Positions 46,122-54,178 of a DNA stretch of 64,000 nucleotides are shown piece by piece. Position numbers and translations under genes: made by a program. Source of the stretch: JAHEJN01 sp963787285 (GTDB lineage: Bacteria; Actinomycetota; Acidimicrobiia; Acidimicrobiales; JAHEJN01); contig CAWBCM010000001.1 of NCBI GenBank assembly GCA_963787285.1, forward strand, positions 124,001 through 188,000, given 5' to 3'. Positions within the stretch are counted from its first letter, which is position 1. Every line of letters begins with the position of its first letter. The notes under the pieces were generated by a model, which saw only the letters and a list, made by a program, of their open reading frames with translations, searched no databases and was not told where the DNA came from.

Positions 46122-46145
46122 CACGCGTCGAACAGTCCAGAAATG
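46118..46145. promoter_or_regulatory. GlnR-like box upstream of amt
   Basis: GTAAC at 46118 followed by AACAGTCCAGAAATG (46131-46145) repeats 14 of 15 bases of the motif before the regulator gene. It ends 58 bases before the amt ATG and is the likely operator for control by the adjacent regulator. Confidence 0.5.
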
Positions 46146-46203
46146 CGTCAGACATACCTTGCGCAACGTCCAGCTCATTCGTGGGTCGAACCAGGAGGAA
46201 AAC

Positions 46204-47713
46204 ATGAAACGCAAGCTCGGCATAGCCGCCGTTGCTTCGCTCGCCATAGTCGTGGGCATGGCCACTCCGGCCGTCGCGCAGGACGAACTGACCGCCGAAG
46301 CCGTGCAGGCCACCCTCGACAACATCTGGGTGTTCATCGCCGGCATCCTCGTGTTCTTCATGCAGGCCGGTTTCGGCCTCGTGGAGGCCGGTCTCACGCG
46401 AGCCAAGAACGTGGCCAACATCATGGCGAAGAACCTGGCCGACATGGCGGTGGGCGCCCTGGCGTTCTGGGCCATCGGCTACGGCATCGCCTTCGGCAGC
46501 GACACCGGCAGCCTCTTCGGCACCGATCTGTTCTTCCTCGACGGGTTCGGCGACGGCTCCTTCGACGGGCTCTACAGCGGCTATACGCCGTTCTTCTTCC
46601 AGGTGGTGTTCGCGGCAACGGCCGTCACGATCGCTTCGGGAGCGATGGCCGAGCGCACGAAGATCGGTGGCTATCTGATCTTCTCGGCGGTGATGACCGC
46701 GATCATCTACCCGGTCGTGGTGCACTCGTTCTGGAGTGGTGAAGGCCTGCTCGCCGACCTGAAGATCGGCGACGCCAAGTTCTCCGACTTCGCCGGATCC
46801 ACCATCGTGCACAGCGCCGGTGGTTGGGCGGCGCTCATGGGCGCCTACTTCCTCGGTCCGCGCATCGGCAAGTACGACGAGAACGGCAAGCCGCGAGCCA
46901 TCCCGGGCCACAACATCGCCTTCGTGATCGTGGGCGTGTTCATCCTGTGGTTCGGCTGGTTCGGCTTCAACCCGGGCTCCGAGCTCGCCGCCGACAACGT
47001 CGTGGTGCGGGCCGCCGTCACGACCCTCCTTGCCGCAGCGGCAGGCGGTGTCACCGCCGGCGCCGTCATCTGGCAGCAAGACCGGTGCCCTCGACGTTGG
47101 CATGACCGGCAACGGCGTCCTGGCCGGGCTGGTCGGCATCACCGCCGGTACCGCGGCGATGTCGCCCCTCGGTGCCGTGCTCACCGGTGCGGTGGCCGGC
47201 GTGATCGTGGTCTTTGCGGTGCTCTTCTTCGATCGGATCCACATCGACGACCCGGTCGGCGCCGTCTCGGTACACGGTGTGTGCGGTTTGTGGGGAACCC
47301 TCGCCGTGGGCCTGTTCGGCAAGTACGACGACGCCTTCCTCCAGCGACCCGATGCCGGGCTGTTCTACGGCGGCGGCATCGAGCAACTCGTGGTCCAGGC
47401 CATCGGCGCCGCGCTCGTGGCGGTGTGGGTCATTGCCACCAGTGGTGCCCTCTTCTACGTGCTCAAGCGGGCCGGCATGTTGCGGGTCTCGGCCGAAGAG
47501 GAGATTGCCGGACTCGACGTCAGCGAGCACGGCGGCCCCGGCTACGGCCTCGAGGTCCGCGTCGAGATCCCCCCGGACACGCCGACATCCCCCCGTCCCC
47601 GTTCTGGTGGAGCAGCCGCAAGGCCCCCGCCGGGTCTGCTTCACCAGAACGGCCGGAGGCGGGGCGGTGCTGGGTGGGGAATCAGTCGATGGCGCCGGAG
47701 TCGGGGTGGATGA
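46204..47713 (+). CDS. amt: Ammonium transporter (Amt/Rh family), frameshifted
   Basis: A signal peptide (MKRKLGIAAVASLAIVVGMATPAVAQ) precedes eleven expected helices. Motifs include MQAGFGLVEAGLTRAKNVANIMAKNL, HSAGGWAALMGAYFLGPRIGKY and WFGWFGFNPGS. At about 47079 one extra base moves the rest to the next frame, starting SKTGALDVGMTGNGVLAGLVGITAG and continuing through GAVSVHGVCGLWGTLAVG. The cytoplasmic tail runs into the 50-base inverted repeat, so the true stop may be earlier if another indel is present. AGGAGG precedes the ATG. Confidence 0.87.
47601..47650. repeat. 50-base inverted-repeat element, copy B (terminator-like)
   Basis: GTTCTGGTGGAGCAG (47601-47615) and CTGCTTCACCAGAAC (47636-47650) pair over 15 bases with one mismatch. 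Length and terminal 8 bases equal those of copy A at 29567. It lies between the ends of amt and the convergent FG-GAP gene, the expected place for a two-way terminator. Confidence 0.6.
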
Positions 47714-49358
47714 CCAGCCCCGATGAGTCGAGGGCTTCGAAGTCGCGGCCGAGCAGTTGCCGCAGCGTGTGGAGGTCGTCGTTGCTCCAGCGCTCGTCGG
47801 GGACACCGGAAATGAACCAGGGCGAGCCGTTGTCGGCCACGATCACCCCGTGCGTCTGCATGGCGGTGGCGACGATCCTGGCTTGCGGTCCGAGTCCGCT
47901 CAGGTCGGCGTCGGCTCGGAGGCGCAGCCACAGGCCCATCGGTGCCAGATCGGGGTCGTTGGCCGCGCCGGCCTGGTGTCGGGCCGGCCAGACGTAGCGC
48001 CGGTCGCTCCGAGGCACGGTGATCCGGATCGCGTGGTCGATGTGGCCGGCGGCCACCTCGTCGTAGCGCACCAGCCCCGGCAGGATCGCGAGCCCGGCCG
48101 CGTCGGCCGAGGTCCAGCCCGCCGGGCGCAGCTCGTTCGAGCGCAGGTCGAAGATCGCCCCGCTCCCGGCCCGCCAGGTGCCGTTGCTGTTGGGGTAGGC
48201 CGCGTACAGCTCGTAGAGCACGCAGTTGTCCACGTCGCGCACGAGCACGTGGCGGTCGCCGGTGGCGTTCGGTCCGCCCTCGATCGGAGCGTTCGGCGGG
48301 ATCGGATACTGGTCGCCGTCGCTCTCGTCGGCGTAGGTGAACGACACGGGCGATCGGGCCTGGCTGGCGCCGACGTCGACGTAGGGGATGCCGATCGGCC
48401 CGCCGTTCCAGGTGCCCGAGCCGAAGTCGGCGTGCACGGTGTCGTCCAGTCCGATGTTGGCCACGTAGGCCTCGGAGCGGGGATGGACGGGCAGCCCGCG
48501 GACATCGGCCGTCCAGAAGCTGTCGGCCGGCGCGAATCCACACGCCGTTCCGGGCGGGGCAGTGGGAGAGGTCTCGCTGCGCCGGACGGCGAAGGTGTCG
48601 ATGCCGTCGCCGTTCCAGTCACCGACCAGCAGGTCGTCGGCCGCCCTGCCGTAGCCGATCACTCGCTCGGCGACACCCGTGGTGAAGTCGTTGCGGATGT
48701 AGATGACATTGCCCCGCCGGACGGCGAAGGTGTCGATGCCGTCTTGGTTCCAGTCGCCCACCAGCACCTCGTCGGCCGCCTTACCGTAGTTGAAGACGAC
48801 ATCGGCCGGACCCGAGGTCACGGTGTTGCGGATGTGGAACTGGTTGCCGCGCCGAATGGCGAAGGTGTCGATGCCGTCGCCGTTCCAGTCACCGACGAAC
48901 ACCTCGTCGCCGAGCCTGCCGTAGGTGATCACCGCCTGGGTGGGCCCGCCCGACGGCGAGTTCGTGACATGGAACTCGCGGCCCCTCTGCACCGCGAACG
49001 TGTCGACGCCGTTGCCGTCCCAGTCGCCGACGTGGGTGACGTCGCCGGGTCGGCCGAAGCTGACCGAACGTGCGCCGCTGCCGAACGCGTCCACGAGGGT
49101 GAGCGTGGACCCCGTGCGTGATGCGAACCCATCTCGGCCGTCACCGTTCCAGTCGCCGGTGAGCAGATCACCGGCAGGATCCCCGAAGACGAACGTGCGG
49201 TCGGCGGGCCCGCTGACGATGCGGTCGGCGATGTAGATCCGTTGCTGGAGGGCGGCCGTGTCGATCCGGTCCCCGTCGGCATCGATCGGCCGGGCGCCGA
49301 GGGTCGCGACCGCCACCGCGATGGCGACGCCCATGAGGGTTCGTGTCGGATTGCGCAA
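47682..49358 (-). CDS. Secreted FG-GAP/VCBS-like repeat protein with large C-terminal domain
   Basis: The protein is about 558 residues with a signal peptide (RNPTRTLMGVAIAVAVATLG). Five repeats of about 45 residues follow, each starting VGDWNGDGIDTFAVRRG or similar, with Asp-rich Ca-binding loops as in FG-GAP/VCBS propeller repeats. The C-terminal 290 residues (from CGFAPADSFWTADVRG) form a domain also seen in secreted proteins of unknown role, containing GSGTWNGGPIGIPYV. A TTG start at 49358 gives the basic signal N-region; ATG 49334 is the alternative. It is probably cell-surface or extracellular. Confidence 0.7.
   Translation of the reverse strand: MRNPTRTLMGVAIAVAVATLGARPIDADGDRIDTAALQQRIYIADRIVSGPADRTFVFGDPAGDLLTGDWNGDGRDGFASRTGSTLTLVDAFGSGARSVSFGRPGDVTHVGDWDGNGVDTFAVQRGREFHVTNSPSGGPTQAVITYGRLGDEVFVGDWNGDGIDTFAIRRGNQFHIRNTVTSGPADVVFNYGKAADEVLVGDWNQDGIDTFAVRRGNVIYIRNDFTTGVAERVIGYGRAADDLLVGDWNGDGIDTFAVRRSETSPTAPPGTACGFAPADSFWTADVRGLPVHPRSEAYVANIGLDDTVHADFGSGTWNGGPIGIPYVDVGASQARSPVSFTYADESDGDQYPIPPNAPIEGGPNATGDRHVLVRDVDNCVLYELYAAYPNSNGTWRAGSGAIFDLRSNELRPAGWTSADAAGLAILPGLVRYDEVAAGHIDHAIRITVPRSDRRYVWPARHQAGAANDPDLAPMGLWLRLRADADLSGLGPQARIVATAMQTHGVIVADNGSPWFISGVPDERWSNDDLHTLRQLLGRDFEALDSSGLVIHPDSGAID
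48586..49200 (-). repeat. 135-base tandem coding repeats (FG-GAP-like)
   Basis: About five units with a 135-base period inside the secreted protein gene. The segment reading ACGGCGAAGGTGTCGATGCC on the top strand recurs near 48586, 48721 and 48856. Near-identity of the units may complicate assembly. Confidence 0.7.
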
Positions 49359-49429
49359 CGGAGGATCCTTCGAGCCGGCCCAGGCTCGAATATCGTCACC
49401 GAGGGAGCCGCCCTTGAGATCTACCTGAC

Positions 49430-50203
49430 TCAGCCGGCCTGTCGGGCGACCGCCTCGGCCGCGGCTTTGGCCGCCTCGGGGTCGCCCAGGTAGCGCTCGG
49501 CGACCGGTTTGGTCTCCGCCGGTTGACCGTCGGCACCGATTCGGTACGCGAGCGGCATGCCGGTCGGGATGTTGAGCCCCGGGATCTCGTCGTCGGAGAT
49601 CTGGTTGAGGTGCTTGACCAGCGCGCGCAGCGAGTTCCCGTGGGCGGCGACCAGCACGATCCGACCGGCCTGGAGGTCGGGGAGGATGGCGTCGTACCAG
49701 TAGGGCAGCATGCGCTCGACGACATCGGCCAGGCACTCGGCGAGGGGGAGGATCTCGGCGGGGATGTGGGCGTAGCGCGGGTCGGTGTTGGGATTGAAGG
49801 GGTTGTCGTCGCGAATCGGCGGTGGGGGCGTGTCGTAGCTTCGTCGCCACGCCATCAGTTGCTCGTCGCCGTGCTTGGCGCGGGTTTCGGCCTTGTCGAG
49901 TCCGGTCAGGTCGCCGTAGTGTCGCTCGTTCAGCCGCCAGTGTCGTTTCACCGGGATCCACGATCGGTCGATCGCACCGAGGGTGAGCTCGGCGGTGCGG
50001 ATGGCCCGTGTCTGCAGCGAGGTGTGCACGATGTCCGGCGCCACGCCGGCCTCGGTCAACACGGGTCCGGCCGCCAGGGCCTCCTGCTCGCCCTGCGCGG
50101 TGAGATCGGCGTCGTACCAGCCGGTGAACTGGTTGCTCTGGTTCCACACGCTCTGCCCGTGGCGCAACAGGATCAGGTTCGCTGAGGAGGAGGTGGCAGC
50201 CAT
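49430..50203 (-). CDS. gpmA: 2,3-bisphosphoglycerate-dependent phosphoglycerate mutase
   Basis: The 257-residue protein has the catalytic LILLRHGQSVWNQSNQFTGWYDADLT with the phospho-His, the proton-donor Glu in WRLNERHYGDLTGLDK, and the second His in VLVAAHGNSLRALVKHL. It interconverts 3- and 2-phosphoglycerate in glycolysis and gluconeogenesis. ATG 50203 is preceded by a purine-rich stretch. It is divergent from dnaK across a 181-base promoter region. Confidence 0.93.
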   Translation of the reverse strand: MAATSSSANLILLRHGQSVWNQSNQFTGWYDADLTAQGEQEALAAGPVLTEAGVAPDIVHTSLQTRAIRTAELTLGAIDRSWIPVKRHWRLNERHYGDLTGLDKAETRAKHGDEQLMAWRRSYDTPPPPIRDDNPFNPNTDPRYAHIPAEILPLAECLADVVERMLPYWYDAILPDLQAGRIVLVAAHGNSLRALVKHLNQISDDEIPGLNIPTGMPLAYRIGADGQPAETKPVAERYLGDPEAAKAAAEAVARQAG

Positions 50204-50384
50204 CCCCGCACGGTAGTCCAGCGACCCGTGCGACCGCGTGGGCATGACCCCCACATGACACACTCAAGTTTTCTCACACGGAGAGTTTGGGGTCGGAATA
50301 TCTGCCGAATCTCGCCGTTACAGTTCCTCGTAGACGTTCACCCGCCGACCGTCGCGTGTCGGCCCCATTCCAGGAGCTCATTCA

Positions 50385-52220
50385 ATGGCCAAGGCTGTCG
50401 GTATCGACCTCGGTACCACCAACTCCGTCGTCAGTGTCCTCGAAGGTGGCGATCCGGTGGTGATCGCCAACGCCGAGGGCAGCCGCACCACACCGTCGGT
50501 CGTCGCGTTCTCCAAGGACGGCGAGGTCCTGGTCGGTGAGGTGGCCAAGCGTCAGGCGATCACCAACCCCGATCGCACCATCCGTTCGGTGAAGCGCCAC
50601 ATGGGCACCACCTGGACCATCGACATCGACGGCAAGGACTACACGAGCCAGGAGATCTCGGCGCGCATCCTGATGAAGCTCAAGCGCGATGCCGAGGCCT
50701 ATCTGGGCGACGAGGTCACCCAGGCGGTCATCACCGTGCCGGCCTACTTCGACGACGCCCAGCGCACCGCCACCAAGGAAGCGGGCCAGGTCGCGGGCCT
50801 CGAGGTGCTCCGCATCATCAACGAGCCCACCGCGGCGGCACTCGCCTACGGCCTCGACAAGGGTGGCGAAGCCGACCAGACGATCCTGGTGTTCGACCTC
50901 GGCGGCGGCACCTTCGACGTGTCGGTCCTCGAGATCGGCGACGGCGTCTTCGAGGTGAAGAGCACCGCAGGCGACACGAACCTCGGCGGCGACGACTGGG
51001 ATCAAGCGGTCATGGACTGGCTGGTCACGTCGTTCAAGAACGACCACGGCGTCGACCTGAGCAACGACAACATGGCCATGCAGCGGCTCAAGGAGGCCTC
51101 GGAGAAGGCCAAGATGGAGCTGTCGCAGACCCAGTCGACCCAGATCAACCTGCCCTTCATCACCGCCACCGACGCGGGCGCCCTCCACCTCGACTACACG
51201 CTCAGCCGGTCGCGCTTCCAGGAGCTCACCTCCGATCTCATCGAGCGCTGCAAGAAGCCCTTCGAGCAGGCACTGGCCGACGCGGGCTTCACCCAGGGCT
51301 CCCTCGATCACGTGATCCTCGTTGGCGGCTCCACCCGCATGCCTGCGGTCGCCGATCTGGTTCGCGAGCTCACCGGCGCCGAGCCCAACAAGTCGGTGAA
51401 CCCCGACGAGGTCGTCGCGGTCGGCGCGGCCGTCCAGGCCGGCGTACTCAAGGGTGAGGTCAAAGACGTCCTGCTGCTCGATGTCACGCCGCTGTCGCTC
51501 GGCATCGAGACCAAGGGCGGCGTCATGACCAAGCTCATCGAGCGCAACACCACCATCCCCACCCGTCGCACCGAGGTGTTCACCACCGCCGACGACAACC
51601 AGCCCTCGGTGGAGATCCACGTGCTCCAGGGCGAGCGCGAGATGGCGCAGTTCAACAAGACGCTCGGCAAGTTCCAGCTGGTCGATCTGCCGCCCGCCCC
51701 GCGAGGTGTTCCCCAGATCGAGGTCACCTTCGACATCGATGCCAACGGAATCGTGCACGTGTCGGCCAAGGACCGGGCAACCAACAAGGAACAGAGCATC
51801 ACGATCACCGGTCAGTCGTCGCTCGACAAGGACGTCATCGACCAGATGGTCAAGGACGCCGAGGCCCATGCCGAGGAAGACAAGAAGAAGAAGGAGGAGG
51901 CCGAGGTCCGCAACGCGGCCGACACCCTCGTCTACTCGGTCGACAAGCAACTGAAGGACAACGGCGACAAGTTGAGCGACGACGAGCGCTCGGGTGTCGA
52001 AGGGCGTCTGAAGGCCGCTCGAGAGGCGCTCGAGGGCACCGATCTCGAGGCCATCAAGAACACGACCGAGGCTCTGAGCAACGAGTTCCAGCAGGTGTCG
52101 CAGCGTCTCTATGAAGCCGCGGCCCAGGAGGCCGGGTCGAGCGAGGACGTCTCCGACTCCGGCGACGGTGGCGCCGACGACATCGTCGATGCCGAGATCG
52201 TCGACGAGGAGCCGTCGTGA
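50385..52220 (+). CDS. dnaK: Hsp70 chaperone DnaK
   Basis: The 611-residue protein has the ATPase (GIDLGTTNSVVSVLEGGDP, VPAYFDDAQRTATKEAG, FDLGGGTFDVSVLEIGDG, ILVGGSTRMPAV), the linker DVLLLDVTPLSLGIET, the substrate domain and an acidic tail ending DIVDAEIVDEEPS. It heads the dnaK-grpE-dnaJ-hspR operon, overlapping grpE by four bases. A CAGGAG lies upstream of the ATG. Only a half HspR site (ACTCAAG, 50262-50268) is seen in the promoter. Confidence 0.97.
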   Translation: MAKAVGIDLGTTNSVVSVLEGGDPVVIANAEGSRTTPSVVAFSKDGEVLVGEVAKRQAITNPDRTIRSVKRHMGTTWTIDIDGKDYTSQEISARILMKLKRDAEAYLGDEVTQAVITVPAYFDDAQRTATKEAGQVAGLEVLRIINEPTAAALAYGLDKGGEADQTILVFDLGGGTFDVSVLEIGDGVFEVKSTAGDTNLGGDDWDQAVMDWLVTSFKNDHGVDLSNDNMAMQRLKEASEKAKMELSQTQSTQINLPFITATDAGALHLDYTLSRSRFQELTSDLIERCKKPFEQALADAGFTQGSLDHVILVGGSTRMPAVADLVRELTGAEPNKSVNPDEVVAVGAAVQAGVLKGEVKDVLLLDVTPLSLGIETKGGVMTKLIERNTTIPTRRTEVFTTADDNQPSVEIHVLQGEREMAQFNKTLGKFQLVDLPPAPRGVPQIEVTFDIDANGIVHVSAKDRATNKEQSITITGQSSLDKDVIDQMVKDAEAHAEEDKKKKEEAEVRNAADTLVYSVDKQLKDNGDKLSDDERSGVEGRLKAAREALEGTDLEAIKNTTEALSNEFQQVSQRLYEAAAQEAGSSEDVSDSGDGGADDIVDAEIVDEEPS

Positions 52221-52744
52221 ACGACCTACCCGAGGAAGCCGTCGTGCCCGACACGGCGGCCGAGCTCCTCGACGACGACGCCGAGTCGGTCGAGCCGCCC
52301 GCGACCGGTCCGGCCGGGTCCACCGCGACCGATCCGGTCGTGACGGCCGAGGCCGAGCGCGACGGCTACCTCGGCGACCTCCAGCGAGTCACCGCCGACT
52401 TCGCCAACTTCCGCAAGCAGGTCGACCGGCGCAACGCCGAAGTGCGTGCGAACGCAGCCGTCGCCCTGATCGAGAAGCTGTTGCCCGTTCTCGACGCCTG
52501 CGACGCCGCGCTGATGCAGGGTGCCACCGATGTCGAGCCGATACGGACCGCCTTCGTCGACACGCTCGCGAAAGAGGGCCTCGAGGTGCACGACCCGCTG
52601 GGTGAGCCCTTCGACCCCGAACAGCACGAAGCGGTGATGACCGAGGATGGCGACGGCGAAGCCGTCGTCGCCGAGGTGCTCCGTACCGGCTATGCATGGA
52701 ACGGTCGGATCGTGCGTCCGGCCATGGTGAAGGTTCGCGGCTAG
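52217..52744 (+). CDS. grpE: Nucleotide exchange factor GrpE
   Basis: The 175-residue protein has an acidic N-terminus, a long coiled-coil (ADFANFRKQVDRRNAEVRANAAVALIEKLLPVLD) and the C-terminal beta domain ending GYAWNGRIVRPAMVKV. It exchanges ADP on DnaK. The GTG start sits in the GTGA overlap with the dnaK stop. Confidence 0.93.
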   Translation: MNDLPEEAVVPDTAAELLDDDAESVEPPATGPAGSTATDPVVTAEAERDGYLGDLQRVTADFANFRKQVDRRNAEVRANAAVALIEKLLPVLDACDAALMQGATDVEPIRTAFVDTLAKEGLEVHDPLGEPFDPEQHEAVMTEDGDGEAVVAEVLRTGYAWNGRIVRPAMVKVRG

Positions 52745-52767
52745 AACGAGAAGAGGGGGCGCCACTG

Positions 52768-53718
52768 GTGGACGCTCGGAAGGAATGGCTCGAGGAGGAC
52801 TACTACGCCGAGCTCGGCGTGAACGCCTCGGCGTCGGCCGAGGAGATCACCAAGGCGTACCGCAAGCTCGCCCGCGAGTTCCACCCCGACACCAACCCCG
52901 ATGCTGCCGCGGAGGACCGGTTCAAGAAGATCACCGCGGCCTACGACATCCTGGGCGACGACGAGCGACGCCAGCAGTACGACCAGGTGCGGCGGTTCGG
53001 GGCCGGGGCCGGAGCCGGTGGCCCGGGCCACACCTTCGACTTCGATGCCGGCGACCTCGACGATCTCTTCGGCGGCATGTTCGGCAGTCAGGGTCCCTTC
53101 ACCCGCGGTCGTCGCTCGGGCGGTCAGGTGTTCACGACCTTCGGCGGGCGTCCGGGGAACGCACCGCCGATGCGAGGCACCGATCAGGAGGCTGTGCTGG
53201 CGCTGTCCTTCGCCGAGGCCGTGCGAGGCATGACCACCACGGTCACCCTGAGCGATGGTGCCGGTCAGCGCGAGATCAAAGTGCGGATCCCGGCCGGGGT
53301 CAGTGACGGCCAGACGCTGCGACTGGCGGGCAAGGGTGGCAAGGGTCGCGGCGGCGGCCCCGACGGCGATCTGCTCGTGTTGCTGTCGGTGGGCTCCGAT
53401 CCGTTGTTCGGTCGCAGTGGACGCGACCTCACCATCGACGTCCCCGTCAGCTACGCCGAGGCGGCCCTGGGCGCCACCATCAGCGTTCCCACCTTCGGCG
53501 GAGGTTCGGTGAACGTGAAGATCCCGGCTGGCACCGCGTCGGGCCGCACCTTCCGAGTCAAGGGTCGCGGAATCGAGACGGCGAAGGGGACCGGGAACCT
53601 CTTGGTCAAGGTGCACGTGACCGTGCCCGAGTCGTTGTCGGCCGAAGCGGCCGAGGCCCTGCGCGCGTACGACGACGCCTCCGGCGAAGAGCCGCGCCGA
53701 GACTTGGGGCAGGCGTGA
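52768..53718 (+). CDS. dnaJ: DnaJ-type co-chaperone lacking the zinc finger
   Basis: The 316-residue protein has a J domain (residues 11-75; HPD in FHPDTNPD), a Gly/Phe-rich segment and two C-terminal beta domains beginning RGTDQEAVLALSFAEAVRG. No CxxCxGxG cysteine repeats are present, making it class B (CbpA-like). It stimulates DnaK ATP hydrolysis. The GTG at 52768 follows AAGAGGGGG. Its stop overlaps the hspR ATG by one base. Confidence 0.92.
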   Translation: MDARKEWLEEDYYAELGVNASASAEEITKAYRKLAREFHPDTNPDAAAEDRFKKITAAYDILGDDERRQQYDQVRRFGAGAGAGGPGHTFDFDAGDLDDLFGGMFGSQGPFTRGRRSGGQVFTTFGGRPGNAPPMRGTDQEAVLALSFAEAVRGMTTTVTLSDGAGQREIKVRIPAGVSDGQTLRLAGKGGKGRGGGPDGDLLVLLSVGSDPLFGRSGRDLTIDVPVSYAEAALGATISVPTFGGGSVNVKIPAGTASGRTFRVKGRGIETAKGTGNLLVKVHVTVPESLSAEAAEALRAYDDASGEEPRRDLGQA

Positions 53719-54074
53719 TGGACACCACCGGCGCCCACCGAGCCGTCTACATCATCTCGGTCGCGGCCGAACTCGCCGGCGTGCATCCACAAACCCTGCG
53801 GGTCTACGAACAGAAAGGACTCGTCGACCCCGCACGTACCGGTGGTGGGAGCCGCCGCTACAGCCAGGCCGACATCGATCAGCTCATACGCATCCAGGAG
53901 CTCACCTCCGACGGGCTCAATCTCGCCGGCGTCAAGCGGGTGCTCGAGCTCGAAGCAACGCTCGAACGGGCGACCGCGCGCATCGCCGAGCTCGAGGCCG
54001 AGGCGGCCGAACGCCGGCGGTATCCGGTGAAGCTCAACCAGTCGATCGCCATCTACGAACGACGCCAGAGATGA
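53718..54074 (+). CDS. hspR: MerR-family heat-shock repressor HspR
   Basis: The 118-residue protein has a MerR-type HTH (YIISVAAELAGVHPQTLRVYEQKGLVDPART), GGGSRRYSQADIDQLIRIQELT and a coiled-coil tail ending AIYERRQR. As the last gene of the dnaK operon it is the autoregulator that binds HAIR sites, probably with DnaK as co-repressor. It is also expected to control clpB. Confidence 0.93.
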   Translation: MDTTGAHRAVYIISVAAELAGVHPQTLRVYEQKGLVDPARTGGGSRRYSQADIDQLIRIQELTSDGLNLAGVKRVLELEATLERATARIAELEAEAAERRRYPVKLNQSIAIYERRQR

Positions 54075-54099
54075 GCCGAACCCGGTAAATGGCCACGAT

Positions 54100-54132
54100 G
54101 GGTCGAACGGCGCCGGACAGGTCGTTCGACCC
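54100..54132 (+). terminator. Hairpin terminator after the dnaK-hspR operon
   Basis: GGGTCGAACG (54100-54109) and CGTTCGACCC (54123-54132) form a perfect 10-base stem with a 13-base loop, 26 bases after the hspR stop. It lacks a T-run, as is common in high-GC genomes. Confidence 0.6.
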
Positions 54133-54178
54133 GGGGAAAACGCTCAAGTCATAGGGCGGGCGGGCCGATGGGTAGCCC

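Noticed and set aside
50262..50268. HspR HAIR operator (CTTGAGT-N7-ACTCAAG) before dnaK
   Set aside because: Only the right half ACTCAAG is present. The left half is not found at the required spacing, so no full operator is claimed.
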